Shown in pieces: positions 26,819 to 35,594 of a DNA stretch of 48,285 bases. The notes under the pieces are model-generated. The model had not been told where the DNA came from and made no database searches. It saw only the letters and a program-made list of their open reading frames with translations. The position numbers and the translations under genes are program-made. This stretch comes from Chitinophagaceae bacterium (GTDB lineage: Bacteria > Bacteroidota > Bacteroidia > Chitinophagales > Chitinophagaceae): positions 1 to 48,285 of the forward strand of contig JACMLY010000057.1 in assembly GCA_014379345.1 (NCBI GenBank), in the 5' to 3' direction. The number at the start of each line of letters is the position of its first letter. Position 1 is the stretch's first letter.

Positions 26819-27460
26819 GTGAAAAATAGAGAAAGTCATATCTTGATTTATGGAATTTGCCTCGCAGCATTCGGGTGTACTCCCATGGTGGAAGATAAAT
26901 ATACCGATAAGGACAGGTTCACAGATTCGGGTTCAATTATCTCGGTTTCGAATTTTGTTGATACAGCTCCATTGATCTCTGCTGTCACTGCAGAGTTAAA
27001 AGAGCCATCTGAAGAACCACGCATAGAAACGAAAAATATTTCGCCTAGATCGTTGGTCGATTATGCGCGGACTTTGATCGGGATTCCATATAAATATGCA
27101 TCAACAAACCCGAAAGAGGGCTTTGATTGCTCAGGATTTATAACGTATGTTTTCAATCATTTCGATATCGCCGTTCCCCGTTCTTCAATTGATTTTACAA
27201 ATATGGGCGACGAAGTTGATAAAACAGATTCGAAGCCGGGCGATTTGATTTTGTTCACCGGAACCGATAAAATGATCAGAACGGTAGGGCATATGGGAAT
27301 TGTAACATTTAATAGTCCCGATACGCTGTTGTTTATTCATTCTACATCCGGAAAATTAAATAGTGTTACGGTTACTCCACTGAATGAGTATTATCAAACC
27401 AGGTTTGTAAAGATTGTAAGAATTTTCAAACAGAATAATAAAGTTGAACCGAAGCTCTGA
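26819..27460 (+). CDS. NlpC/P60 family lipoprotein (peptidoglycan endopeptidase)
   Basis: A 213-residue protein if started at GTG 26819; a TTG at 26804 would add five residues. I chose GTG because the chain then opens with a basic start, a hydrophobic core and the lipobox-like AAFGC, giving a predicted lipoprotein. The NlpC/P60 domain occupies about 75-205: catalytic cysteine C104 in FDCSGFITYVF, histidine H158 in VGHMGIVTF, and a further polar residue likely in FIHSTSG. The family cleaves stem peptides of peptidoglycan. The stop abuts the convergent enoyl-CoA hydratase stop with no base between. Confidence 0.88.
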   Translation: MKNRESHILIYGICLAAFGCTPMVEDKYTDKDRFTDSGSIISVSNFVDTAPLISAVTAELKEPSEEPRIETKNISPRSLVDYARTLIGIPYKYASTNPKEGFDCSGFITYVFNHFDIAVPRSSIDFTNMGDEVDKTDSKPGDLILFTGTDKMIRTVGHMGIVTFNSPDTLLFIHSTSGKLNSVTVTPLNEYYQTRFVKIVRIFKQNNKVEPKL

Positions 27461-28237
27461 TCACTTGCCTTTAAAGTTGGGTTTTCTTTTTTCCAAAAAA
27501 GCAGTCGCCCCTTCTTTCATATCTTCTGTTGCAAAACACTCCCCAAAAGCCTTTATTTCTTCATCGTATCCATTTACCGTATGATCATAGACTGTATTTG
27601 CAGCGGCGATACATTTAGCCACAGCAAGAGGGGCTTTTGTATTAATAGTACCGAGTATCGATTTTGCAGTATTCAGAAGTTCCTCTATCGAAGAAATATG
27701 ATTGATCAATCCGTATTGCAATGCCGTATTCGCATCGATCAGGTTTCCACTCATTAATAATTCTAAAGATCTTCCTTTACCGATCAGTTGCGTCAAACGT
27801 TGGGTACCGCCATATCCCGGTATCAATCCCAGGTTCACTTCGGGTTGTCCAAACTTTGCATTATCACTGGCGATCCTGAAATGACAACTCATTGCCAGTT
27901 CACAACCTCCTCCCAATGCAAATCCATTTACGGCTGCAATAATGGGTTTGGGAGCATTTTCGATCCGGAAGAACAAGTCCTGCCCTTTTTTCGCCATTGC
28001 CGTTCCTTCTTCCTGAGACGATACTAAAAACTCGCTGATGTCGGCGCCGGCAATGAATGCTTTGGCGCCAGCGCCAGTGATAACAGCTGATTTGATTTCA
28101 TTGTTATTATATACCTCACTGATTGCCTGGCCCAGTTCATCGATGACGGTTTTGTTCAGTGCGTTCAGTTTATCTGGGCGGTTTATCCTGATAATACAAA
28201 TCTGGTTTGTGATCTCGGTAAGTATGGTTGAATACAT
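27461..28237 (-). CDS. Enoyl-CoA hydratase/isomerase (crotonase family)
   Basis: A 258-residue crotonase-fold enzyme. The oxyanion-hole segments AFIAGADISEF and GFALGGGCELAMSCHFRIAS are intact. Both acidic positions used by true hydratases are present (E in GGCELA and E in QPEVNLGLIPGYGG), so hydration of 2-enoyl-CoA is more likely than an isomerase-only role. Length matches the family (about 255-262). Substrate chain length cannot be inferred. A TACTTTTG element lies 13 nt upstream of the ATG. Confidence 0.93.
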   Translation of the reverse strand: MYSTILTEITNQICIIRINRPDKLNALNKTVIDELGQAISEVYNNNEIKSAVITGAGAKAFIAGADISEFLVSSQEEGTAMAKKGQDLFFRIENAPKPIIAAVNGFALGGGCELAMSCHFRIASDNAKFGQPEVNLGLIPGYGGTQRLTQLIGKGRSLELLMSGNLIDANTALQYGLINHISSIEELLNTAKSILGTINTKAPLAVAKCIAAANTVYDHTVNGYDEEIKAFGECFATEDMKEGATAFLEKRKPNFKGK

Positions 28238-28250
28238 GGCCCTCTTTTTT

Positions 28251-28258
28251 CAAAAGTA
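28251..28258 (-). promoter_or_regulatory. Candidate -7 promoter element for the hydratase gene
   Basis: On the minus strand TACTTTTG matches TAnnTTTG, with 13 nt to the ATG, which would give a leader of about ten bases. Confidence 0.4.
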
Positions 28259-28274
28259 AGATTTGCGCGGTAAA

Positions 28275-28331
28275 GTGGTGAGTGGTGAATGGTAAGTGGT
28301 AAGTGGTGAATAGCTATTCACCCCTTACCAC
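28275..28331. repeat. Heptamer array folding into a long palindrome, family B, copy 2
   Basis: Five in-phase heptamers (GTGGTGA, GTGGTGA, ATGGTAA, GTGGTAA, GTGGTGA; 28275-28309) run into an exact 18-bp palindrome at 28305-28322. With one mismatch the symmetry extends over 28296-28331, 17 of 18 positions paired. It lies in the 264-nt divergent gap between the enoyl-CoA hydratase and a lipoprotein gene; nothing else is obvious there. Confidence 0.85.
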
Positions 28332-28501
28332 TCACCCAAACATACCAGATAGAAGCTCAATAGTACTTCACACATACCATTTCCTGCCAAATGTTGATTT
28401 CCGGTAGGCCATTAGTGGTGTAGCTGATAATTTTGGTCTTCACAATGATGCAATTGGTATCATTATGTTAGTCAGATTCCTTTAATCATTAAACCTTTAT
28501 C

Positions 28502-29314
28502 ATGCGATTTTGTATTTTACTCGTAGCTATTATAGCTACAGCTTGCATCTATATGGCCTGTAATAAACACACTAGTCAAAGACCCGTAGCAGGTCAGAAT
28601 AAGATCCTGAGTGGCTGGGTGGACTCTGCAAACGCGGGATTAGCAACTCATTTAACTTTAAATGAAGCACAACATGTAACCAAAGAAGAATCAGATAATG
28701 ACATTGCTTCTTATCAATTTTCAGGAGATATAGTGATCATTAGAGAATTTAATAAGGAAGAGAACCGCTATGTTTACGAATTTGTCGGGAAGATGGATAG
28801 TAATAAAAGATTATTAAGCGGCATTGCAACTTCGTCCTACATTTCCAGTACGCCCGATACGGTCTATCATGATTTTGTATATAATGGAGAAGGCTGCCTT
28901 GTAAAGGAAACACGGATTTCAGATGTTACAGATACATTTCTGATAAAGTATGAATATGAAGATAAAATGCTAAAAAAAGTATTGACTTATTCAAACGGCA
29001 CACTCTTTAACACGAAAGAGTTTACTTATTACGATAATGATCTCTCTTGCGATCTCCCTGATGAGTTTAAGTTCAGAAAAAATATAAACAACCTTGTTGG
29101 ACTTTCAGACCAGAAGCCAGTTAAAAAAATTGTTTCCGCCGGAAGAAATGGCAAGCAAAGATATATTTTAAATTATGAATATAAAATGGATAGGAACGGA
29201 TATGCTTTTCAGGTGATTGGCAGAAAAGGAAAGAAGGTGAGTGGTGTGACAACCTATTATTACAATTCAACACTTAATTCTTCAAATGTATCGGTAGCGG
29301 TGAATCGCAATTAA
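28502..29314 (+). CDS. Predicted lipoprotein, function unknown
   Basis: A 270-residue protein with a hydrophobic N-terminus and a lipobox-like YMAC at about residue 20, so probably a lipoprotein. The rest is rich in charged residues and beta-strand-like Y-x-Y segments (YVYEFVGKMDSNKR, LIKYEYEDKMLKKVLTY, FTYYDNDL, ILNYEYKMDRNGYAF). This style resembles the C-terminal half of the lipoprotein at 15237-16739 and other repeat-sheet lipoproteins of the phylum. No catalytic or binding motif is recognised. It is followed by 592 nt without a gene. Confidence 0.7.
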   Translation: MRFCILLVAIIATACIYMACNKHTSQRPVAGQNKILSGWVDSANAGLATHLTLNEAQHVTKEESDNDIASYQFSGDIVIIREFNKEENRYVYEFVGKMDSNKRLLSGIATSSYISSTPDTVYHDFVYNGEGCLVKETRISDVTDTFLIKYEYEDKMLKKVLTYSNGTLFNTKEFTYYDNDLSCDLPDEFKFRKNINNLVGLSDQKPVKKIVSAGRNGKQRYILNYEYKMDRNGYAFQVIGRKGKKVSGVTTYYYNSTLNSSNVSVAVNRN

Positions 29315-29906
29315 GAGATGGTTTTGCAAAGAGCAATAGCAATTTATTGATTCATGTTTAGAGAGGTGTAAAATCCAGCGCTACGAACCTTGGTAAACAC
29401 CTCTGATCCTTTGCATATGGTAAAATTGCCAGCTATGGCTCAGCCCCAAAGAAGCACCCTGCTTATATAAATCAGATCGATTGGCTCCCGACGCCGCAGA
29501 AGTCACTTGATCATTGTGATCGTCTTTAATATACGATTACCAAAAAAAGGCATTTTTTCAAAGTAACACTATAGCTTCTGATCTTCGCGGTTTTTATCAG
29601 CAATCATCTGCTGAAATTTTGTTGTTAGTAGATCATTGGCCATCGTAATTGCTCCGAAGGAGCATTGTGTTTATAGCATTTAATAGAAGTAGTTTCCGAC
29701 TCTGTAGTAGTCACGTGTGTATGAAGAAATTTTTTGTATTGAATGGTAACCACAAGCACTTTCTACAGCGGAGGATGGCTTTTGCTTTTAAATAGACTTC
29801 TATAGTTCGAAGGAATAATATTTCGGGAACGTTATAAATACCAAGTTCTAGCGGAGTACTTTTGCAAGCAGAACTTCGTATTTCGCACTTCTAACTTTGT
29901 ATTTTC
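29315..29906. other. 592-nt gene-free interval
   Basis: No frame longer than about 40 codons looks coding. Two structures are visible: an 8-bp inverted repeat AGAGGTGT / ACACCTCT at 29362-29369 / 29397-29404, and a compact hairpin GCTCC-GAA-GGAGC at 29651-29663 with AT-rich flanks. The latter resembles a short palindrome I have seen dispersed in Bacteroidota genomes. The region separates two convergent genes. Confidence 0.45.
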
Positions 29907-30875
29907 TTATTGCTGCTGTTGTTGCTGCTGCATTTCAAGATATCTTCTGTATGAATTTGTTTCACTGTTCTGATTGCGTACCTGGTAAGTAAAAAAGGGT
30001 GCGCTTTCATTGATGTCAGCAGTTTTAATGGCCCCGTTCTCGATACTAACGGAAACTTCCAGGGTATGTTCCGATGGACCCTTGTACGTTCCTTTTACAG
30101 GGGTGCAATCAGAAAAATTCCTTCCAACTGCAAGCCGTACATGACGGTCACTGACGATACAGTTATTAGTTGGGTCAAGGCCTATCCATCCATGATGCGG
30201 AATATAAGCATCAACCCAGGCATGGGTAGCTCCCTCGCCACGCAGATCTTTATTTCTGGGACAAATGTACCCACTCACATATCGTGCAGGAATGCCAGCC
30301 ATGCGCAACATCACCAACAATATGTGGGCAAAGTCCTGGCACACTCCGGCCTTTAAATTCCATACTTCGTCAATTTTTGTTTCCACGCTGGTTATGCCCT
30401 GCTTGTATTCAAATTGACTGTATACAAATGAAGACATATTCATGGCAACCTGAAAAGGAGTAAGCGAAAAGTTGAGCCGGTCGTTTACTTCAGTCAATAC
30501 TTCATTGCTTTTATGAAAAGACTCTTTTATAAAGAAATCCAGGTAAGCGTATTCATCACGCATGGTGTTCACGTGGTTCCACTGGTCCTCTGCCGAAATA
30601 TTATCTGGCGGTGGAGTAATGGGATGCGTGGTCACTTCGATTTCAGAGAATATATTTAGTTCATGATGTGGTATAACGATCGTAAACAACCCGGCACGAT
30701 TGCCAAAAAAATCTTCATAAACATCTATCGGAGGATTACAGGAGATAACAAGAGTATGATTTTTGACTTCCTGGAATTCGTCTTCAATTGGGTAAAGCAT
30801 TATTTGGTTAGCGCTGTCAATTACAGCAGCATTGTAAGTGTATCGTGTTATATGTTTAATGCGGTACGTTGCCAT
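29907..30875 (-). CDS. Transglutaminase-like cysteine protease-fold protein
   Basis: A 322-residue protein with an N-terminal beta-rich domain (bacterial transglutaminase-like N-terminal type, YRIKHITRYTYNAAVIDSANQIMLYP) and a transglutaminase core. The catalytic cysteine is C179 in GVCQDFAHILLVMLRMAGIPARYVSGY; the histidine is in GATHAWVDAYIP and the aspartate in GLDPTNN. The core is followed by RHVRLAVGRNFSDCTPVKGTYKG, typical of the members encoded beside ATP-grasp/alpha-E genes. The C-terminus ends in a run of seven glutamines. It is the last gene of a three-gene minus-strand set; it probably acts as a peptidase or amide-forming enzyme on a product of its neighbours, but this is inference. 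Confidence 0.9.
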   Translation of the reverse strand: MATYRIKHITRYTYNAAVIDSANQIMLYPIEDEFQEVKNHTLVISCNPPIDVYEDFFGNRAGLFTIVIPHHELNIFSEIEVTTHPITPPPDNISAEDQWNHVNTMRDEYAYLDFFIKESFHKSNEVLTEVNDRLNFSLTPFQVAMNMSSFVYSQFEYKQGITSVETKIDEVWNLKAGVCQDFAHILLVMLRMAGIPARYVSGYICPRNKDLRGEGATHAWVDAYIPHHGWIGLDPTNNCIVSDRHVRLAVGRNFSDCTPVKGTYKGPSEHTLEVSVSIENGAIKTADINESAPFFTYQVRNQNSETNSYRRYLEMQQQQQQQ

Positions 30876-30895
30876 GTTTACAAAGTTGTATGAAA

Positions 30896-31831
30896 TCAGG
30901 TATTACCAAAATAAAATTGATTGAAAGCGTTCGCAATCTGAAAAAGTTCATTGCGTATCTGTTGCAGGAAATTCTGTTGAGCCGTTTCACCTGCATTTTC
31001 TATGTTGCTGTATTTTACATGATTTGTTGTTTTCCCGATCAGAAATTCAACTTCCGCATAACTGTCCGGAAGACTTTCTTCCTTCAATCGTTCGAAATAC
31101 CTTGTAAGTTGTTGCAGACAATATAATACGGAATGAGGGAAGTTTCCTTCGTATAGAACCTGTTCCACAACATTCTTTGTTTCGAACTTGCCCTGGTAGG
31201 TTTTTAAATACAGTTCATACCCGGATAGGGAGTATAATAGGTACCTCCACTCTATAGTATCAGAAGGTTGTTTTATATCATGATTTATTTCTGTAAGCTT
31301 TATATTGAGCATATCAGCAGAAAGAATGGCTCTTTCAAGAAACTTACCAATATTTAGATAATTGAATCCTTCACCCCGGGCCATTGTACTGTCAACGGTT
31401 CCGTAATACAACATTCCATGCTGTATCAGGGAATCGAAAGCAGTTACCGGATCGCCGTACCGGATCTGGTTATGAACCTGCTGATCCCTGATGAGATGGT
31501 GATAATCGTTCAGGCATTGCCATACCTCCTTCGTAATATGATCCTGTGCAGCCCTGGCGTTCTCACGTGAACGGTAAATATTATTGCAGACAGAAGCCGT
31601 ATTATTGGTATCGAGTATAAGGTGTTCAAGTACTTTAGGCGAATGATTCTTTATCTGCTCGGTTTGCGAAGCCGGAAGATCGCTGTATAGTCGCAGAACT
31701 GAATGCCAGCTGAAATCTGCAACCTCATCCTGTGATGAAATATAATTGGTTCGTAATAACCGAAGCATCCCATTCGTTCGTTCCATGTATCTGGCTATCC
31801 AGCAAATTGAATTCGCAACTCGGCTCAGCAT
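30896..31831 (-). CDS. Alpha-E domain protein
   Basis: A 311-residue, mostly helical protein of the alpha-E (DUF403) family. The opening MLSRVANSICWIARYMERTNGMLRLLRTNY is characteristic. Conserved later parts are RENARAAQDHITKEVWQCLNDYHHL and FNYLNIGKFLERAILSADML. Alpha-E proteins are encoded almost always next to circularly permuted ATP-grasp proteins; biochemical function is unproven. The gene lies 20 nt before the transglutaminase-like gene and 103 nt after the ATP-grasp gene. Confidence 0.92.
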   Translation of the reverse strand: MLSRVANSICWIARYMERTNGMLRLLRTNYISSQDEVADFSWHSVLRLYSDLPASQTEQIKNHSPKVLEHLILDTNNTASVCNNIYRSRENARAAQDHITKEVWQCLNDYHHLIRDQQVHNQIRYGDPVTAFDSLIQHGMLYYGTVDSTMARGEGFNYLNIGKFLERAILSADMLNIKLTEINHDIKQPSDTIEWRYLLYSLSGYELYLKTYQGKFETKNVVEQVLYEGNFPHSVLYCLQQLTRYFERLKEESLPDSYAEVEFLIGKTTNHVKYSNIENAGETAQQNFLQQIRNELFQIANAFNQFYFGNT

Positions 31832-31934
31832 AATGCACTTCTGATTTATTGATTTCTCTGATGGTCTTTGTCGTTGATTATCTTTTGTTGATTTATTGAT
31901 TTCTGTAATGTCATTGCGCCACCGAAGATTTTTT

Positions 31935-33377
31935 TTATCCCAGTACCCATGTATCCTTACTTCCGCCGCCCTGAGACGAATTCACTACAAGTGACCCTTC
32001 TCTCAAAGCTACCCTTGTTAATCCACCGGGAACAATATCTATCCCATTCGGGCCATATAGCGCGAAAGGCCTGAGATCGACACGTCTTGGTTGCAGGCGG
32101 CCATTGATATAGCAAGGCGCAGATGATAAGCTGATGATGGGTTGCGCAATAAAATTTCTTGGATCGGCTTCAATAGCAATTTTAAAGGCATCCATTTGTT
32201 CTTCCGTTGCTGCATTGCCGATCAACATACCGTATCCACCCGATTCATTAGTACGTTTAATGACCATTTCATTCATTTTTTCAAAAACCATTTTGCGATT
32301 TTCAGGAACTGCAAGCTGGTATGTAGGAACGTTCTTCAAAATAGGATCCTCATTCAGGTAATATTTTATCATGTCGGGTACATAGGCGTATACTGCTTTA
32401 TCATCGGCGACCCCGTTGCCCATCGCATTGACGATAGCAATATTCCCTTTTCGATAAGCCGAGTAAATACCGGACACGCCCAATATACTATCAGACCGGA
32501 ATACCAATGGGTCGAGAAACTCATCATCCACTCTTCTATAGATCACATCAACCTGCTTTAATCCTTTTGTGGTTTTCATGTACACGATATGATTGTCTAC
32601 CACAAGATCACTCCCTTCAACCAATTCAATACCCATCAATCTTGCCAGACTGGTATGTTCAAAATAGGCGGAGTTATAAATGCCCGGAGAAAGCAATACC
32701 ACAGTTGGAAAACTGCTTTTGGAATTTGCCAGCATCATCAGATTCTTTAATAGCAGATCAGGATAGTCTTTCACACGCCTGACATTGTTGCGCGGAAGAA
32801 GGTCCGGAAAAATCCTGTACGTCATGCCCCTGTTTTCAAGCATATAAGATACACCGGAGGGTGTTCGAAGATTGTCTTCAAGAACATAAAATTCTCCTTT
32901 GTCGTCCCGTATGAGATCAATACCGGCAATGTGCGTATATATATCGAAGGGAACATCTACGTTCACCATCTCGCGTAAAAAATTGGGGCAGGAGTAGATC
33001 AGTTTTCCGGGAATAATTCCGTCCTTGATAATAAACTGTTGGTGATAAATATCCTTTAAAAAAATATTCAGTGCTTTTAGCCTTTGTTTTATTCCTGACT
33101 CAATCTGATTCCATTCGTCAGCCTTAATGATTCGAGGAATAATATCAAAAGGGAATATTTTTTCAATGCCTTCACCGCTGCTGTACACAGTAAATGTAAT
33201 TCCCTGGCTCATAAAAAGTTTTTTGGCCAGGTCATCCTTATGATTCATTTGCTCGGTAGAAAGGTCTTCTATAGCAGAAACAAAATTTTCATAAGCAGGC
33301 CGGATATCGGCTGAATCAAACATTTCATCCCAGATCTGGTTGTTATTTGAATAGCCTTTCAGTAAATTTTCATTCAT
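31935..33377 (-). CDS. Circularly permuted ATP-grasp type 2 protein
   Basis: A 480-residue member of the DUF404/DUF407 (circularly permuted ATP-grasp) family. Landmarks are NNNQIWDEMFDSADIRPAYENF, GVIPRI-like FDIIPRIIKADEW, the ADDLNxxDIYH-type segment IFLKDIYHQQFIIKDGIIPG, GEFYVLEDNLRTPSGVSYMLENR, DVIYRRVDDEFLDPL, GNGVADDKAVYAYVPDMI and ESGGYGMLIG. Comparative genomics predicts these to be peptide or amide ligases. It is the first gene of the set with the alpha-E and transglutaminase-like proteins. Confidence 0.93.
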   Translation of the reverse strand: MNENLLKGYSNNNQIWDEMFDSADIRPAYENFVSAIEDLSTEQMNHKDDLAKKLFMSQGITFTVYSSGEGIEKIFPFDIIPRIIKADEWNQIESGIKQRLKALNIFLKDIYHQQFIIKDGIIPGKLIYSCPNFLREMVNVDVPFDIYTHIAGIDLIRDDKGEFYVLEDNLRTPSGVSYMLENRGMTYRIFPDLLPRNNVRRVKDYPDLLLKNLMMLANSKSSFPTVVLLSPGIYNSAYFEHTSLARLMGIELVEGSDLVVDNHIVYMKTTKGLKQVDVIYRRVDDEFLDPLVFRSDSILGVSGIYSAYRKGNIAIVNAMGNGVADDKAVYAYVPDMIKYYLNEDPILKNVPTYQLAVPENRKMVFEKMNEMVIKRTNESGGYGMLIGNAATEEQMDAFKIAIEADPRNFIAQPIISLSSAPCYINGRLQPRRVDLRPFALYGPNGIDIVPGGLTRVALREGSLVVNSSQGGGSKDTWVLG

Positions 33378-33536
33378 AAGCTAAATGCATTTACAGTGAA
33401 GGCAAACTAATCGTTGGAGTAACAGGCCGCAATTGCAATTAAAACTTCGTTCTGCCCGTGCTTCATATTATTGATGGCAACTGAAATTACAAAATATTCA
33501 GTGAGATCGGTAATCCTGACTTTTTATTGAGGAGAT

Positions 33537-33944
33537 TTAAAATGACCTGTTTATACTAACCCATTCGCTGATATAGCCGGCAATTTCGGTAGTGGATGTT
33601 CCGGGGGCAAATAGTTTACCTACGCCCATTTCATTTAGCTGTTGCATATCCTGATCAGGAATAATGCCTCCGCCTGTAAGTAGAACATCATTCATCTTTT
33701 TTTCTTTCATTAGTTGAATAACCTTTGGAAATACAGTCATATGAGCGCCGGATAAAATGCTAATACCGATGGCATCTACATCCTCCTGCAAGGCTGCGTT
33801 AACAACCATTTCCGGTGTTTGCCGCAAACCGGTATAGATTACCTCCATGCCGGAATCCCGCAGAGCTGTGGCAATCACTTTTGCTCCCCGGTCATGGCCA
33901 TCCAGACCAACTTTAGCAACCAGAACCCGGATAGGTCTTTTCAT
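33537..33944 (-). CDS. Stand-alone cobalamin-binding domain, methylmalonyl-CoA mutase C-terminal type
   Basis: A 135-residue protein consisting only of the B12-binding Rossmann-like domain. The DxHxxG cobalamin motif is present in [15 protein letters not shown], followed by [15 protein letters not shown] and [12 protein letters not shown]. This is the size and pattern of the small subunit of two-part acyl-CoA mutases or of a B12-domain helper. No catalytic mutase subunit is near; it must be encoded elsewhere. The mce gene in this window fits the same pathway. It follows gltX on the minus strand after 47 nt. Confidence 0.9.
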   Translation of the reverse strand: MKRPIRVLVAKVGLDGHDRGAKVIATALRDSGMEVIYTGLRQTPEMVVNAALQEDVDAIGISILSGAHMTVFPKVIQLMKEKKMNDVLLTGGGIIPDQDMQQLNEMGVGKLFAPGTSTTEIAGYISEWVSINRSF

Positions 33945-33991
33945 ACAAAGTTTATTGAAAGGTAAGGTTCAAACGATAATGTTCATCGGAA

Positions 33992-35512
33992 TTAAAATTG
34001 TTCAAGCGAATTCATAATTCTATGGATCGTCTCTTGTTTCCCAATCAAACCGGCAATATCAAATACCGGCGGGCCAAATTTGCCACCTACCAACATGATG
34101 CGGAAAGGCAGTTGCAGTTCCCCCGGTTTTATATTTTTTTCAGTGGCGATGGTCTTAAAAGCAGATTCTATAAAGGCAGATTCCCATTCAGCCAGGGCTT
34201 CGAATTCTTGACAAAGAGAGATAAAGAATTCTTTTTTTTCCATGGTCCATTTGGGCCTTACGGCAGCAATATCCAATGTTGCCGGCGATCGAAAAAAGAA
34301 ATATGCCTGGTCATAAAAATCAGTCAGTAAAGTGCAACGATCCTTTACAAGGTTGATTACTTTATCAAGGAGTATCGTGTCATCAACCTCAAGGCCTCTA
34401 TCCTCCAGAACATTTTTAACCTTTAGCCTTAAATCTTCGGCGTTAAATCCTTTGATCCATTCGTGGTTGAACCATTTGGCTTTTTCATAGTCGAATTTTG
34501 CACCGGCCTTGTGAACCCTTTCAATCGAAAATTTTTGAATAAGATCCGTGATAGAAAATACTTCCTGTTCAGTGCCGTCGTTCCATCCCAGCATAGCAAG
34601 CATATTCAGAAAGGCTTCCGGTAAAAATCCTTTTTCCTTGAAACCTTCCGTGAGCTCATTGGTCGCAGGGTCAGTCCAGTTCATAGCAAAAACAGGAAAG
34701 CCATATTTTGCGCCATCCCTCTTACTGAGTTTACCACTTGGCCCCATGATCAATGGCAGGTGAGCCCACTGCGGCATGTTCTTTTCGCCAAATAAATATC
34801 TCCAGAGTAGCACGTGCACCGGCGAACTGGGCAACCATTCCTCACCCCGGAACGCATGGGTTATTTTCATTAGAAAATCATCCACAACAACTGCCAGGTG
34901 GTAGGTTGGCATACCATCCGCCTTCAGCAACACTTTATCATCAATGGTACCTGTATTAAAATGTACTTCACCGCGGATCATGTCCTGAAATGAAATGATT
35001 TCATCATCCGGAAGTTTGATTCTGATAACATGAGGTGTATTTTTTAATAACATTGTTTTTGTTTCATCAGCCGGTAAGGAAATTGAATTTCGCATTCTTC
35101 CTCTTACTGTTTGATCATATTGAGGAGCCGGATTATCAGCCGTTCTTAAATCCTGTCGCATCGCCTCCAATTCTTCAGGCGTATCAAAGGCATAATAAGC
35201 GTATCCGTTCTCTACTAATTTCTCGGCGTAGCCCAGATAAGATCGTTTTCTTTCACTCTGCCGATAAGGGCCATAGTCACCTCCGTGAATAGCACTTTCA
35301 TCAGGTTCTATTCCACACCACTTTAAACATTCAAAAATATACCCTTCAGCACCGGGTACAAAGCGGCTTTGATCTGTATCCTCGATGCGCAATATAAAAT
35401 CGCCACCGAGTTTTTTTGCAAACAGGTAATTGTATAAAACTGTACGCACACCACCCAGATGCAGTCCTCCGGTAGGACTGGGTGCAAAGCGAACCCTTAC
35501 TTTATTTTCCAT
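33992..35512 (-). CDS. gltX: Glutamyl-tRNA synthetase
   Basis: A 506-residue class I aminoacyl-tRNA synthetase charging tRNA-Glu. The HIGH-equivalent lies in FAPSPTGGLHLGGVRT (residues about 9-24) and the KMSKS-equivalent in GKLSKRDGAKYG; other landmarks are LRIEDTDQSRFVPGA and PTYHLAVVVDDFLMKITHAFRGEEW. The helical anticodon-binding domain fills the C-terminal third. I chose ATG at 35512 (MENKVRVRFAP); the in-frame TTG at 35521 overlaps a perfect -7 element. Whether it also charges tRNA-Gln cannot be told from this window. Confidence 0.96.
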   Translation of the reverse strand: MENKVRVRFAPSPTGGLHLGGVRTVLYNYLFAKKLGGDFILRIEDTDQSRFVPGAEGYIFECLKWCGIEPDESAIHGGDYGPYRQSERKRSYLGYAEKLVENGYAYYAFDTPEELEAMRQDLRTADNPAPQYDQTVRGRMRNSISLPADETKTMLLKNTPHVIRIKLPDDEIISFQDMIRGEVHFNTGTIDDKVLLKADGMPTYHLAVVVDDFLMKITHAFRGEEWLPSSPVHVLLWRYLFGEKNMPQWAHLPLIMGPSGKLSKRDGAKYGFPVFAMNWTDPATNELTEGFKEKGFLPEAFLNMLAMLGWNDGTEQEVFSITDLIQKFSIERVHKAGAKFDYEKAKWFNHEWIKGFNAEDLRLKVKNVLEDRGLEVDDTILLDKVINLVKDRCTLLTDFYDQAYFFFRSPATLDIAAVRPKWTMEKKEFFISLCQEFEALAEWESAFIESAFKTIATEKNIKPGELQLPFRIMLVGGKFGPPVFDIAGLIGKQETIHRIMNSLEQF

Positions 35513-35518
35513 ATAAGA

Positions 35519-35526
35519 CAAAGATA
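35519..35526 (-). promoter_or_regulatory. Candidate -7 promoter element for gltX
   Basis: On the minus strand TATCTTTG matches TAnnTTTG exactly and ends 6 nt before the gltX ATG. Transcription would start at or within a few bases of the start codon. Confidence 0.45.
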
Positions 35527-35594
35527 AAGGATTGAAAATAAGCTGATATGGATGAAATCAACACTATATTACGGCAATAATCGTTTATTAATTC

